From Sympetrum striolatum (Eukaryota > Arthropoda > Insecta > Odonata > Libellulidae), in assembly GCA_947579665.1 (NCBI GenBank), contig CANPUZ010000046.1, forward strand, positions 62,001-126,000: 64,000 nt of DNA, given 5' to 3'. Of the stretch, positions 1 through 11,649 are shown piece by piece. Every line of letters begins with the position of its first letter. The first letter of the stretch is position 1. A model generated the notes under the pieces. The model did no database searches. It was not told the DNA's origin and worked only from the letters and a program-made list of their open reading frames with translations. The translations under genes were made by a program, and so were the position numbers.

Positions 1-3000
1 TAATTTTAGCGAAATTTTTATTTTTTCCTCAATTTGCTCGTTTTTTTTCCTTATTTTTTGACGAAATTACCGAAAAAAGGGACGAAATCGGATAATTTTA
101 GCGAAATTTTTATTTTTTCCTCAATTTACTCGTTTTTTTTCCTCATTTATGACAAAATTACCGAAAAAAGGGACGAAAAAGGATATTTTTTGCGATATCT
201 CTATTTTTTCCTCTATTTACTCGTTTTTTTCCTCATTTTATGACGAAATTACCGAAAAAAGGGACAAAAACGGATAATTTTAGCAAAATTTTTATTTTTT
301 TCCTCAATTTACTCGTTTTTTTTCCTCATTTTAGGACGAAATTACCGAAAAAAGGGACGAAAACGGATAAGTTTTTGGGAAATATAGATTTTTTCCTCTA
401 TTTCCTCGTTTTTTTCCTCAATTTATGACAAAATTACCGAAAAAAGCAACGAAAACGGATAAGTTTAGCGAAATTTTTATTTTTTTCCTCAATTTACTCG
501 TCTTCTTTTTCCACATTTTAATACGAAATTACCAAAAAAAAACGAGAACAGATAATTTTAGCGAAATTTATATTTTTTTCTTCTATTTACTCGTTTTTTT
601 CCTCATTTTTTGACGAAATTACCGAAAAAAGGGACGAAAACGGATAATTTTAGGGAAATATCGATTTTTCCTCTATTTACTCGTTTTTTTCCTCATTTTA
701 TGATGAAATTAACGAAAAAAGCGACGAAAACGGATAATTTTAGCGAAATTTCTATTTTTTTCCTCTATTTACTCGTTTTTTTCCTCATTTTATGACGAAA
801 TTACCGAAAAAAGGGACGAAAACGGATAATTTTTGCGAAAATTCTATTATTTTCCTCAATTTACTTGCTTTTTTCCTCATTTCATGACGAAATTTTCAAA
901 AAAAGGGAAGAAAATGGATAATTTTAGCGAAATTTTCATTTTTTTCCTCAATTTACTCGTTTTTTTTCCTCATTTTATGACGAAATTACCGAAAAAATGG
1001 ACGAAAACGGATAATTTTAGCGAAATTTCTATTTTTTCCTCTAATAACTCGTTTTTTTTTCCTTATTTATGACGAAATTACCGAAAAAAGGGACAAAAAC
1101 GGATAATTTTAGCGAAATTTTTATTTTTTTCCTCAACTTACTCGTTTTTTTTCCTCATTTTAGGACGAAATTACCGAAAAAAAGGGACTAAAACGGATAT
1201 TTTTAGCAAAATTTCAATTTTTTCCTCTATTTACTCGTTTTTTTTCCCTTATTTAATGACGAAATTACCGAAAAAAGGGACGAAAACGGATAATTTTAGC
1301 GAAATTTTTATTTTTTTCCTCAATTTACTCGTTTTTTTCCACATTTTAAGACGAAATTACCGAAAAAAGGGACGAAAATGGATAATTTTAGCGAAATTTT
1401 TATTTTTTTCCTCAATTTACTCGTTTTTTTTCCTCATTTATGACAAAATTACCGAAAAAAGGGACGAAAAAGGATATTTTTTGCGATATCTCTATTTTTT
1501 CCTCTATTTACTCGTTTTTTTTCCTCATTTTATGACGAAATTACCGAAAAAAGGGACAAAAACGGATAATTTTAGCAAAATTTTTATTTTTTTCCTCAAT
1601 TTACTCGTTTTTTTTCCTCATTTTAGGACGAAATTACCGAAAAAAGGGACGAAAACGGATAATTTTTTGGGAAATATTGATTTTTTCCTCTATTTCCTCG
1701 TTTTTTTCCTCAATTTATGACAAAATTACCGAAAAAAGCAACGAAAACGGATAAGTTTAGCGTAATTTTTATTTTTTTCCTCAATTTACTCGTCTTCTTT
1801 TTCCACATTTTAATACGAAATTACCAAAAAAAGGGACGAGAACAGATAATTTTAGCGAAATTTATATTTTTTTCTTCTATTTACTCGTTTTTTTCCTCAT
1901 TTTTTGACGAAATTACCGAAAAAAGGGACGAAAACGGATAATTTTAGGGAAATATCGATTTTTCCTCTATTTACTCGTTTTTTTCCTCATTTTATGACGA
2001 AATTAACGAAAAAAGCGACGAAAACGGATAATTTTAGCGAAATTTCTATTTTTTTCCTCTATTTACTCGTTTTTTTCCTCATTTTATGACGAAATTACCG
2101 AAAAAAGGGACGAAAACGGATAATTTTTGCGAAAATTCTATTATTTTCCTCAATTTACTTGCTTTTTTCCTCATTTTATGACGAAATTTTCAAAAAAAGG
2201 GAAGAAAATGGATAATTTTAGCGAAATTTTCATTTTTTTCCTCAATTTACTCGTTTTTTTTCCTCATTTTATGACGAAATTACTGAAAAATGCGACGAAA
2301 ACGGATAATTTTAGGGAAATATTGATTTTTTCCTCTATTTTCTCTTTTTTTCCTCATTTTATGACAAAATTACCGAAAAAAGAAACGAAAACGGATAATT
2401 TTAGGGAAATATCTATTTTTTCCTCTATTTACTCGTTTTTTTTTCGCTTATATTATGACGAAATTACCGAAAAAAAGGGATGAAAACGGATAATTTTAGC
2501 GAAATTTCTATATTTTCCTTAATTTACTAGTTTTTTTTCTCAATTTATGACGTAATTACCAAAAAAGGGATGAAAACGGATAATTTTAGCGAAATTTCTA
2601 TTTTTTCCTCTATTTACTCCTTTTTTTCCTCATTTCATTACGAAATTCCCAAAAAAAGGGTAAAAAACGGATAATTTTAGCGAAATTTTTATTTTTTTCC
2701 TCAAATATCTCGTTTTTTCCTCATTCTAATACGAAATTACCGAAAAAAGGGACGAAAACGGAAAATTTTAGCGAAATTTCTATTTTTTCCTCTATTTTCT
2801 CGTTTTTTTCCCTTATTTTATGACGAAATTACCGAAAAAAGGGACGAAAACGGATAATTTTAGTTAAATTTTTATTTTTTTTCCTCAATTTACTCTTTTT
2901 TTTCCTCATTTTATGACGAAATTACCGAAAAAAGGGACGAAAACGGAAAATTTTAGCGAAATTTCTATTTTTTCCTCTATTTACTCGTTTTTTTTCCTCA

Positions 3001-3484
3001 TTTTATGCCGAAATTACCGAAAAAAGGGGACAAAAACGGATAATTTTAGCGAAATTTCTATTTTTTCCTCTATTTTCTCGTTTTTTTCCCTTATTTTATG
3101 ACGAAATTACCGAAAAAAGGGACGAAAACGGATAATTTTAGTTAAATTTTTATTTTTTTTCCTCAATTTACTCTTTTTTTTCCTCATTTTATGACGAAAT
3201 TACCGAAAAAATGGACGAAAACGGATAATTTTAGCGAAATTTCTATTTTTTCCTCTAATAACTCGTTTTTTTTCCTAATTTATGACGAAATTACCGAAAA
3301 AAGGGACAAAAACGGATAATTTTAGCGAAATTTTTATTTTTTTCCTCAACTTACTCGTTTTTTTTTCCTCATTTTAGGACGAAATTACCGAAAAAAAGGG
3401 ACTAAAACGGATATTTTTAGCAAAATATCAATTTTTTCCTCTATTTACTCGTTTTTTTCCTCATTTTATGACGAAATTACCGAA
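1..3484. repeat. Satellite array, ~93-bp unit with ~1.29-kb higher-order repeat
   Basis: An AT-rich unit of about 93 bp is repeated throughout. Each unit has a GACGAAATTACCGAAAAAAG block, a GATAATTTTAGCGAAATTT block and a T-rich TTTACTCGTTTTTTTCCTC block. Variant units recur in order: a GACAAAATT variant at 151 and 1442, an ATACGAAATT variant at 521 and 1813, and a TTACTTGCTT variant at 861 and 2155. These offsets of 1291-1294 bp show a duplicated higher-order block. A variant block near 2760-2910 recurs near 3040-3180, and one near 1000-1210 recurs near 3210-3430. The unit is a multiple of three, so frames stay open across several units; I regard these as by-products. The array runs off the left edge and ends near 3484, where the LINE begins. 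Confidence 0.93.
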
Positions 3485-3604
3485 TTAAGTCGTTTTAAGT
3501 CGCCGAATCAGTCGTCATCCAGCAGCCAAAGGTGACGGTCACGCGCAGGTAGAGATCCTTTCTCCTCTCCCTTTTACGTTAAAGTTTCTCTAAGCCCATT
3601 AGGT

Positions 3605-4333
3605 ATGGCCCCAAACCGCACCACTCCCGCACTCGAGAGCGAAATATCCTCACTCAAACAGGAAAACACGCAATTGCGCGAGAGTTTGCAGAAGGTAATA
3701 GACAAGATGACTACATACGATTCGAGGATTAATGAGGCCAGGCTTCTCGATGGATCATCCCGCCAGTCCAGCCTTGATTCCGTGGAAGAGGACATTAAGA
3801 ATTTCCGCAAGGAATTTACGGTGGAGGTAAATAAGCTCTTCTCTCGCATGTCATCGCTGGAGGACGTTTCCACCAATTTGGATGAAAGGCTCGACGATCT
3901 GGAGCAATACAGTCGTCGAAACTGCCTTCTCATCCATGGTCTTCAGGAGCAGAAGGGCGAGAACTGCATTTCCCTTGCATACAATTTATTTCAGTCACGA
4001 CTTCGGACTGAATTTCCACCCTATCTCTTGGATCGTGCCCACCGGATAGGTAAGTTGCGTGATTCCAAAATTCGCCCGATAATAGTTAAATTCGTGAGCT
4101 ACCAGGAACGCGCAACGGTTTGGCGAGCGAAGAGACTCCTCAAGGGCTCTGGAATCGTCATCACGGAGTCGCTTACCAAAACGAGATCCTTGCTGCTTAA
4201 GGAGGCCAAAGAATTGCATGGCAACAGCAACGTTTGGACCTTTGATGGCAAAATTGTTATCTGTGGTGCAAACGGTCTCCGTTCCTTCGTCTCCACCTCG
4301 AAGGAATTAAAGCAGTTGAACATATCCCATTAA
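3605..4333 (+). CDS. LINE ORF1 protein (coiled coil plus L1-like RNA-binding domain)
   Basis: An intact 242-residue frame with ATG at 3605. ORF1 proteins of LINEs bind element RNA, trimerise through a coiled coil and act as nucleic-acid chaperones. The N-terminal third (residues ~8-45) is rich in E, L, Q and K with heptad-like spacing. A second charged helical segment around residues 60-100 precedes the motif RRNCLLIHGL. The segment DRAHRIGK, then RPIIVKFVSY and an RAKRLLKGSGIVITESLT stretch, matches the order seen in L1-type (Transposase_22-like) ORF1 proteins. There is no zinc knuckle. The frame is undamaged although ORF2 downstream carries a stop and a frameshift. About 0.9 kb separates it from ORF2, unusually long for a LINE. 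Confidence 0.8.
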   Translation: MAPNRTTPALESEISSLKQENTQLRESLQKVIDKMTTYDSRINEARLLDGSSRQSSLDSVEEDIKNFRKEFTVEVNKLFSRMSSLEDVSTNLDERLDDLEQYSRRNCLLIHGLQEQKGENCISLAYNLFQSRLRTEFPPYLLDRAHRIGKLRDSKIRPIIVKFVSYQERATVWRAKRLLKGSGIVITESLTKTRSLLLKEAKELHGNSNVWTFDGKIVICGANGLRSFVSTSKELKQLNISH

Positions 4334-5279
4334 TGGCCAAATTCATTTTTATTTCCAACTACTCTTTTGCTTTTCCGCATTCTTCATACTTCCTTGGGAG
4401 AGGAAGATTAACTTATACTTGTGCTCAGCCCTCTTTAGACTTCTTATTTTCCCCTACTGCCCTTCCCAGTTCACTTTAAATACAGCGTCTCATTATTTTT
4501 CTTTAAAAACAACAGTAATCAATTTGGCACTTGATAGTCTTTAATTAGATCTGGTGTAGATTATAAGTTCAAGCCCGGCATTCCTGTTCCTGTTTCTCAA
4601 CTCATCTATCATCGTTCCGTGGTGCCCTCCTTAAGTGTGTTGTGCTATAGTTTTCCCCATACAGTGTTCAGTCCTCCAAGTGAATTATCCCTTTGTTTGG
4701 ATTTTCCATCAGTGTAGTGCTCCCTTCTAGTGCGATATTATCCATTGATAGTGCTTTTTTTATCACACAGTGAAGTGTTTTGTGCTTAAGTTATCCCCAT
4801 ACAGTGTTCAGTCTTCCTAGAGTAATATTCCCCTTTAGTGTAGTGTGTCCTCTCAGTGCAGTGCGTATCCCCCAAGTGCGGTGTTTACTCAGTTCTCATC
4901 ACTTACCCTTAGTTAATTATATATATCTATATATTATTTTCATCTCAGTTCGTTCTACCCCTATATCTCCCCCGGTTTATGAAAACTTTCCGATTAACTC
5001 TTTTTTAAAAAACTTTTTAGTTAATAAGAGAACAAAATTTACTTATATATGAACTATTTTAATACGATCTAACTGGAACTGTGGAATACTTTCTCCCGTT
5101 AGTAACTTCTTTCTGATTTTCAGTCATTACTCTTTTTTTCCTAAGAATACATTCCCAAAACTTACACGTTTTTAAATCTTTGAACAACTGACTCATTCTT
5201 AGTGGCATTTACGACTTCCAGAAATTCTCATCTAAACCTTTCTCTTATTTCCTCAAACGTCCTTACCTCTCCCGTGGTC
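4334..5279 (+). other. LINE inter-ORF spacer with direct repeat
   Basis: This non-coding stretch separates ORF1 from ORF2. It contains a 19-bp exact direct repeat, CCCCATACAGTGTTCAGTC, at about 4655-4673 and again at 4795-4813, inside a longer diverged ~140-bp duplication. It also has many AGTGTAGTG / CAGTGCAGTG words and several TCAGT words that resemble arthropod initiators. An internal promoter for ORF2 is possible but unproven. An open frame runs in from 5202, but its first ATG is at 5280. Confidence 0.5.
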
Positions 5280-8200
5280 ATGACCACCTGTAGTGGCTCT
5301 CAACTTTCACCATCTTCAATTTACAATAGTTCTCTTAGTCTGCTCAACCCTTGCGCACCGACTTTTGTCCCCTCGCATTCCAGGAGGTCCTTGCTGAACC
5401 CATTTGCAACCCCTTTCATTCCCTCGCCAAACCCCCATCACAACATCATATCTATGAACCCCATTCTTAAAAATACAATTCCTATCACTAATGCTCTCCC
5501 ACTATTCACAAGCACTAAAGATATACTCAGGGAAAAATTCTGGCCATTTCCGCGAACTTTTAAACTTCTTTATCTTAACGTTCAAAGCCTTGTACCACAC
5601 CTTAACGAACTACGAGCTATCCTTCCGCAATCAGATATTCATGGTATCGCTTTAACTGAAACATGGTTAAATCCAAACGTAAATCCATCTTTAATAACGA
5701 TACCAGGTTATACTCTATACCGCAATGACAGAATTGGGAAAAGAGGTGGTGGGGTCGGAATATATGTTCGCAGTGATTTACATTGCAAAACAATACTCAC
5801 AAGCGATCAAAACTATTGCAAAAGACCAGAATACCTCTTCATCGAAGTTACGGTTAATTTTAAAAAGATATTACTTGGAGTAATATACCGACCGCCTAAA
5901 CTCGGACACCTATCAGATATCGACGACGCGATAGCTAAACTCAGACAAGAATACGAACACATAATAATAGCAGGTGACTTGAATGCTAATATGATTGAAA
6001 ATAATTACGATTCAAAATTTCTGAAAAACTCTTTCTCTGCTCATAACTTATCACTCCTTCCGCTGCAACCAACGCATAACACCTTAAATTCATCCACTTG
6101 GATTGACATCATTGTCACTGCCAATCCAGACCGAGTAAAAATCCATGGGCAGCTTTCAACACCGGGTATTTCTCATCACGATGCAATCTATTTGTCATAC
6201 TCTCTTAATTCACCGAAATTCAAACAAAAATACATTTACCATCGCGACCTGAAAAGTATTAATAATGAAAATTTTTTAAATGATGCGGCCCTTCTGCCGT
6301 GGCATGACATCGACTTTATCAACAATTTAGATGATAAGGTTGAGATTCTAAACACTCTCCTTGTAAATTTACTCGACCTGCATGCACCAGTTAGAAAAAT
6401 TAGAATAACCAAGCCCTCTGCTCCTTGATTAACAAAGGACATTAAGTATATGATGGCCAATCGCGATACAATATTCCGTCAATTCAAACATTGTAGAGAT
6501 GTGACAATCTTTAGTGAATATAAACGCTTACGAAACCGAACAAAACAACTAATAAGGAACGCCAAAATCAGATTCTCGCACTCTATTTCCAAAGAAAAAT
6601 CCTCGGCAGTATTGTGGAGAGATCTACGTGGCCTTGGTATAGGTAAAGTCAAAGAATCTCCATGTCTTTCTTCAGAAAGTCTTAACGCTATCAACGAAAA
6701 ATTCTCCCTTCCCCCTACTCAAATAAATTCCGAACTTAAGCAAAATCTGTTAACCAACCTTGCTTCGAATACTACCGCTCCACTACACCAAGTAAAATTC
6801 GTCTTTAAACCAGTTTCTCAAGTTGATGTGCTGAGGGCGTTGAAAAATGTAAAATCCAAAGCTTTAGGAGCTGATGGAATTCCCATCATTATAATCAATA
6901 AGCTGATGCATATCGTACTGCCGTTTATTACTAACATATACAATTGTTCCTTAATTCAAGGTAATTTCCCATCGAAATGGAAACAAGCTCTTATCCGACC
7001 GATCCCGAAAAATGGGCATTCCAACGACAGTGAGTATCGACCGATCAGCATTCTTTCTGTTTTATCAAAAGCACTTGAGAAGCTGGTCCATGGACAGGTT
7101 ACCGAATTCATTGAAACAAACTCTCTCCTTGACTCATTACAGTCTGGATTTCGGAAACTTCATTCGACCTCAACTGCTCTAGTGAAGATTACAGAAGACA
7201 TTCGCAGGTCTATGGATTGTAAAAAGCTAACCGCGTTGGTACTACTCGATTACACAAAAGCATTCGACTCGATCGATATAGACATTCTTACGCTTAAACT
7301 TAAGATGATGGGTCTCGCTGACAATTCAGTCTCTTGGTTCTACTCTTATCTTCACAACCGAAAGCAGAAAGTAATTTCAAATGAATCGGCATCTGAATGG
7401 ATTGAAATTGACCGAGGACTTCCTCAAGGATCAATCTTAGGCCCCTTACTCTTTTCAATTTATATCAATGACTGCGTAAAGGTAATTAAATACTCTAGAT
7501 ATCACTTGTACGCAGATGACCTTCAGATTTACGTGGACATAAGTCCCTCAGAACTACCTCAATCAATCCATAAAATTAATTACGATCTCCAACTCATCCA
7601 TAATTGGAGTAGAAATAATTTTATCAATCTAAACCCAAATAAATCACAGGCGATCTTGATCGGACAACCTAAATTACTTCACTCGGTAAATCGAGCTATC
7701 TTACCGGCGATAGAACTAAATGGTACCGAAATTCAACTAAAAAATTCAGTGAAAAACCTCGGTCTCTACATGAACGAAACCCTTACGTGGTCTGATCATG
7801 TCATAAAAATATGTAAAAAAAGTTAATTACTCGCTGTATTCACTTCGACGTTCAGGAAATTTCCTCTCCCCCTCAGTAAAACTACAACTTGTAAACTCAT
7901 TAGTTATGCCTCACTTCGACTATTGTGATATAGTCTATCAGGATCTGTCAGGGGAACTAGCCATCGAATTACAGCGCATGCAAAACTCTGCCGTGAGGTT
8001 TATTTTCAACTTAAAAAAGTACGATCACGTTTCGGAATATTACTCCAAGCTATCCTTGCTAAAACTAGATTTGCGTCGGAAGCATCACATTTTGTCTAGC
8101 ACCAATAGATTTTTAACAACAAGATCACCTAAATATATTAACTCCTTATTCACATCTTTGGATTCCATTCATGACCGCAAAACGAGAGGTTGCAAGAAAC

Positions 8201-8364
8201 TCTTGATTCCCCAGCACAGAACTGAAATGTTCCATAAATCGTTTACAGTAACAGCTAGCAACCTCTGGAACACACTTCCCCAAACGATAAAAAACCTATC
8301 TTCCGTCTTCAGCTTCAAGAGTAAATGCCACAATCATCTCTTAATCATACAAAGCAGAACTTAA
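5280..8364 (+). pseudogene. LINE ORF2: APE endonuclease plus reverse transcriptase, two lesions
   Basis: ORF2 normally nicks the target and reverse-transcribes element RNA onto it. Endonuclease signatures appear in order: LLYLNVQSL, ALTETWLN, GGGVGIYVRSDL, GVIYRPP, AGDLNANM, and ISHHDAI in place of the usual SDH. The reverse transcriptase has GADGIP, YRPISILSVLSKALEK, QSGFRKLHST, LDYTKAFDSID, GLPQGSILGPLLFSIYIND and YADDLQIYV. A CR1-type C-terminal region (PHFDYCDIVY, LQRMQNSAVRF) follows. Two lesions are visible. An in-frame TGA at 6426-6428 separates endonuclease from RT where family members usually have Trp. A 1-nt shift lies in the A7 run at 7815-7821. A recently inactivated copy fits well. 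Confidence 0.88.
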
Positions 8365-8746
8365 ATCGCACGGAAACGCACAACTCCATCAACTCATTGA
8401 GATAACAAAATTTATTGGTCTTTCCACCTCAATTTCAGAACATGTCTCCTCCTTATCTTATCCACCGTCCAAACGAATGTTTTTTTTTTAATTTGCAATA
8501 TGTTCTTTTATTCATTACTCTATAACTCTCATTGTATTTTCTTCATTGTCTTTTTTCAGTGTTTTTGAACCGTTTTTACTTATTTATAATCTATATACTT
8601 TACGAGCTTTTACCAAGCGAAATCATGCTTATAATGTATTTTTGTTCAGTGCGTCTATTATGTTCATATAATTTAACATGTAATTGACGAAAGTTTAAGA
8701 TAGTCTGAACACTATAACTCAATCGTAAATTAGCTATACATTATTA

Positions 8747-9958
8747 TTAGGTGCGCAACTAAGTTCTCGCTGTTTTTTCGATAAAAATGTAACTTTATTA
8801 TAAAAAAACTCTTACATCTGAATCATTCAAAGTATTGCCCATCGCTAGACACAACTTTTTCCCATCTTTCTGGCAGAGCTCGAATACCTTGACGCCAGAA
8901 GTGTTCGTCTTTTGAGGCTATCCACGAATCAAGCCATTTTCTGGTGTCTTCATATGAGTTGAACTGCTGATCAGCCAGGCCATGTGCCATCGAACGGAAC
9001 AAGTAAAAATCGGACGGCGCAATATCTGGGGAGTATGGCGGGTGGGGTAGGACTTGCCATTTGAGCGTGCCCAAGTAGGTTTTAACAGGCTTGGCAACGT
9101 GAGGCCGAGCGTTGTCATACAGTAAAATCACTTTTTCGTGCCTCTGCTCGTACTGTGGCCGTTTTTCGCGCAGTGCTCGGCTCAATCGCATCAATTGAGT
9201 TCGATACCGTTCCCCAGTGATGGTTTCGCTCGGTTTCAACAGCCGACGACGTAGAAGCATGACCGGGTAGTCCCCAAGATATTCTCCTCTTTGGATTGCT
9301 GTAATGTATCCATTTTTCATCACCTGTCACGATGCGATGAAGAAAACCCTTTTTTCTTGCCACTGGAGCAGTTGTTGACAGGCGAATAAACGACGCTCAA
9401 CGTCTCTTGGCTTCAACTCATAAGGAACCCAAGTTCCCTGCTTCTGAATCATCCCCAACGCATGCAATCGCTTGGAAACGGCTTGACGGGTAACTCCTAA
9501 TTCTGAAGCAAGCTCTTCTTGAGTTTGGTACGAATCCTCTTCGAGCAAGGCCTCCAATTTAGCGTCTTCGAAGGTTTTGGGCCTTCCTTCACGAGGACGG
9601 TCGTCAACATCAAAATCACCGTCTTTGAAGCGACGAAACCAATCACGGCATGTTGTTTCGCTAAGAGCAGCATTTCCGTACACTTTTTGGAGCTCTCGAT
9701 GCGCTTGAGCTGCCGTTTTTTTGGAATGGAAGAAGAAAATCAACACTTCCCGCAAATGACGACTGTTTGGCACAAAATTAGACATTTTTACTTAACTAGA
9801 AGTATATAATGCGAAAACGAAATCACTCATGTGTCGCAGCAGTTTGTTTACCATATGTCTAAGCTTGGTTCGTGACGTTTTGGATATGTCAAAATCGACC
9901 AACTCTTACTGCTAGAGCCATCTACTGACAAACAGCGAGAACTTAGTTGCGCACCTAA
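8747..9958 (-). mobile_element. mariner transposon (D,D34D), internally deleted
   Basis: The ends are inverted repeats: TTAGGTGCGCAACTAAGTTC begins at 8747 and its complement ends at 9958, continuing to about 28-30 bp. TA dinucleotides at 8745-8746 and 9959-9960 are the expected duplication. The element is 1212 bp against roughly 1.3 kb usual for the family, which fits an internal deletion in the transposase. The transposase lies on the minus strand. The insertion splits the 3' UTR of the surrounding LINE, so it is younger than that LINE. Confidence 0.96.
8823..9785 (-). pseudogene. mariner transposase, two frame breaks
   Basis: Cut-and-paste transposase, ATG at 9785-9783. The N-terminal part (9327-9785) has the paired helix-turn-helix pattern: AQAHRELQKVYG, CRDWFRRFKDGDFD, DDRPREGRP, the second HTH LASELGVTRQAVSKRLHALG and the linker motif WVPYEL. 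The catalytic part has HRIVTGDEKWIHY (first D), LLYDNARPHVA (second D) and YSPDIAPSDFYLF (third D). I count 34 residues between the last two, the mariner D,D34D signature. A frame change occurs at an A6 run near 9352-9357. A second occurs near 9246, where PGHASTSS meets LLKPSETITGERY; the block between these in family members is missing. The protein is inactive. Confidence 0.93.
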
Positions 9959-10340
9959 TACTTATATGTTAATACTTTTGTGTCAGAATTTTATGTTAAT
10001 ATGTTATAACTTGCTCTTTTTTGTACATTCTAATGACTTCTTTTTCTCTCGTCTTATGTAGCTCTTTTATCTACTACCATATTTAAATTAAGTTTTCTGT
10101 AAGAAGGTTTCGCAGGTTTTTTACACCCCCTTCTTTTGAGGGTGTTTTCCTGCAGTGGAAATGTTTTCCTATGCTCTTAGCTTAGGTTTTTAAACCCACA
10201 TAGTAGTTTTCTTCTCAGTACTTTTGCAATCTATCTATTTCTTTCTGTTCCAACATGACAAAGGGTTAGGTGTAAGAAGAGACTTGATAGTCTCAATCTC
10301 GCCCTGAATAAAGTCCTTTATTATTATTATTATTATAATG

Positions 10341-11600
10341 TCGCAATTTTTCTGGAGGTTATACGTTATGGCCAATATGTCGTAAAAATTTCAAGCCATT
10401 GACGCTAGTGGTTTAGCCTGTGACTTTGTATCCTCTCTATCTATTATATATAGATGCTTCTCCGGATTCATTCATATATATAGATAGGTATATAGATAGG
10501 TATATAGATAGATAGGATACAAATTCACAGCCTAAACCACAAGCGTGATTGAGTTCAAATTTTTACTGCGTAATGGCCATAACGTGTAACTTCCAGAAAA
10601 ATTGCGATTCTGAACCTCAGTGTCATAGGTTCGATTCCAGAGGGCCCCAAAGTCCCGATTTTTCCCGTTTAAAAGCATTGCTTTGATTTTCGGGAATTAA
10701 AAAAAAATACTTTCCGGATACGTAGAGAATCAAAACTCAAGGAGCCTTTATATATGGTCATGATCTATCGGAAACATAAATGAGTTTTACGAAAAATATC
10801 CTGGGTTCGATGCTAGGTCGGGGCAAAAATCGGCCGTTTAAAATACATAGTGGCGATTTTTAAGATTTTTTTTGGACCCCTTTCCGAATGCATGGAAACT
10901 TAAAATTTGGCATGGGGTTTGAAATCATAAATATATTTCATAATCAAATTTTACATATTCGCTGATGGTCATTGGTTCGATCCCATAGGGCCATTTGTAC
11001 TCCACAATGCATTTCTTATGGGGATAACGGAAACACATTTTAGGTACTTCCCGGTATGATATCGACTTCAAACTTTGTATGAAATTAGATGAAGTCCTAA
11101 TTAGTCATACTGTGCATTCACAGCTACCAATATTGCCTGGGTTCGACACCAGGCGTCTCTACAATCAGTCACTGATCCGATTTTTAAGAATTATTTTGAA
11201 CCCCTTCCCCATAATATTTAAACTTGAAATTCGGCATATATATAGAACTTATAGATGAATTTCGAAAACATATTTTATATTTCCTAGATCATCCTTGGTT
11301 CGAATCCAGAGAGCTATTAACATTCGTGAAAAGTAGGTCTTTGTTTGAGGCAGTTGCAGCCAATATTTCTGCTTGAATTTTCACACGTATTTAGAGAAGA
11401 TGATCTTCTGATGTGCTGCATAGACATTTCACCAAAAAGACTCGGGTTCGATGCCAGACGATTAAATTGAAGCGAATTTTGAGAATATTTTCAAATTATT
11501 TTTTTCCTTTCCGGGACCGTCCCGATATAATGCCGTTATGAAATTAGTGTTGTCGATCTGCTTGCAGTATGCAAGCTACATTTTACTCGTATATATATAA
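10341..11600 (+). repeat. B-box repeat unit, copy 1 (six monomers with tRNA-like B boxes)
   Basis: A composite unit. It starts with ~100-bp inverted arms (10343-10440 and 10515-10608; both carry GGCCATAACGTGTAAC-type words and a GTTTAGCCTGTGA word) around an AT-rich centre with GATGCTTCTCCGGATTC. Six diverged monomers follow, each containing GGTTCGAnnCC: at 10628, 10804, 10974, 11141, 11297 and 11445, spaced 176, 170, 167, 156 and 148 bp. Monomers share AATGCATT, a CTTCCCGG-like word and an AACTTGAAATTCGGCAT-like word. Around several boxes the flanks pair like a T arm, for example GCCTGG/CCAGGC at 11136-11155. The unit ends with GCAGTATGCAAGC and TTTTACTCGTATA. No coding capacity is seen. Confidence 0.85.
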
Positions 11601-11649
11601 GTATATCCGGAGAAGCGTCTATATATAATAGATATATATATATACACTG

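Larger units (their letters stand above)
3485..10340 (+). mobile_element. Two-ORF LINE (CR1/L2/Daphne-like), nearly full length, with nested mariner
   Basis: A non-LTR retrotransposon running from the satellite edge to a (TTA)n tail at about 10317-10337. It has a short 5' leader, a coiled-coil ORF1 (3605-4333), a ~0.9-kb inter-ORF spacer, an endonuclease plus reverse transcriptase ORF2 (5280-8364, broken twice) and a 3' UTR split by a mariner at 8747-9958. Without the mariner the element is about 5.6 kb. The APE-type endonuclease, the YADD reverse transcriptase and the short-repeat tail fit the CR1/jockey superfamily. The clade name is my reading of the motifs, not a phylogeny. I found no clear target-site duplication. 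Confidence 0.88.
8365..10340 (+). other. LINE 3' UTR split by mariner, ending in (TTA)n
   Basis: The LINE 3' UTR runs 8365-8746 and resumes at 9961 after the mariner. It ends with the words GAATAAAGTCCTTTATTATT at about 10307-10326 and a short TTA microsatellite. Such a microsatellite tail is typical of CR1/jockey-group LINEs, which end in short repeats rather than poly(A). The same terminal words recur in reverse at about 32050-32075, which suggests another, severely 5'-truncated insertion of this family. Confidence 0.7.

Noticed and set aside
34..3101. Open frames of 61-154 codons across the satellite
   Set aside because: They recur with every 93-bp unit because the period is a multiple of three. 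Composition is dominated by Phe, Lys and Thr from A/T runs, and no start or regulatory context is seen.
3574..3933. Minus-strand frame of 119 codons opposite LINE ORF1
   Set aside because: Shadow of the plus-strand ORF1. No motif of its own.
10628..11455. Series of functional tRNA genes
   Set aside because: Only B-box/T-arm-like motifs are visible. No acceptor stems, A boxes or anticodon arms could be placed at tRNA spacing.
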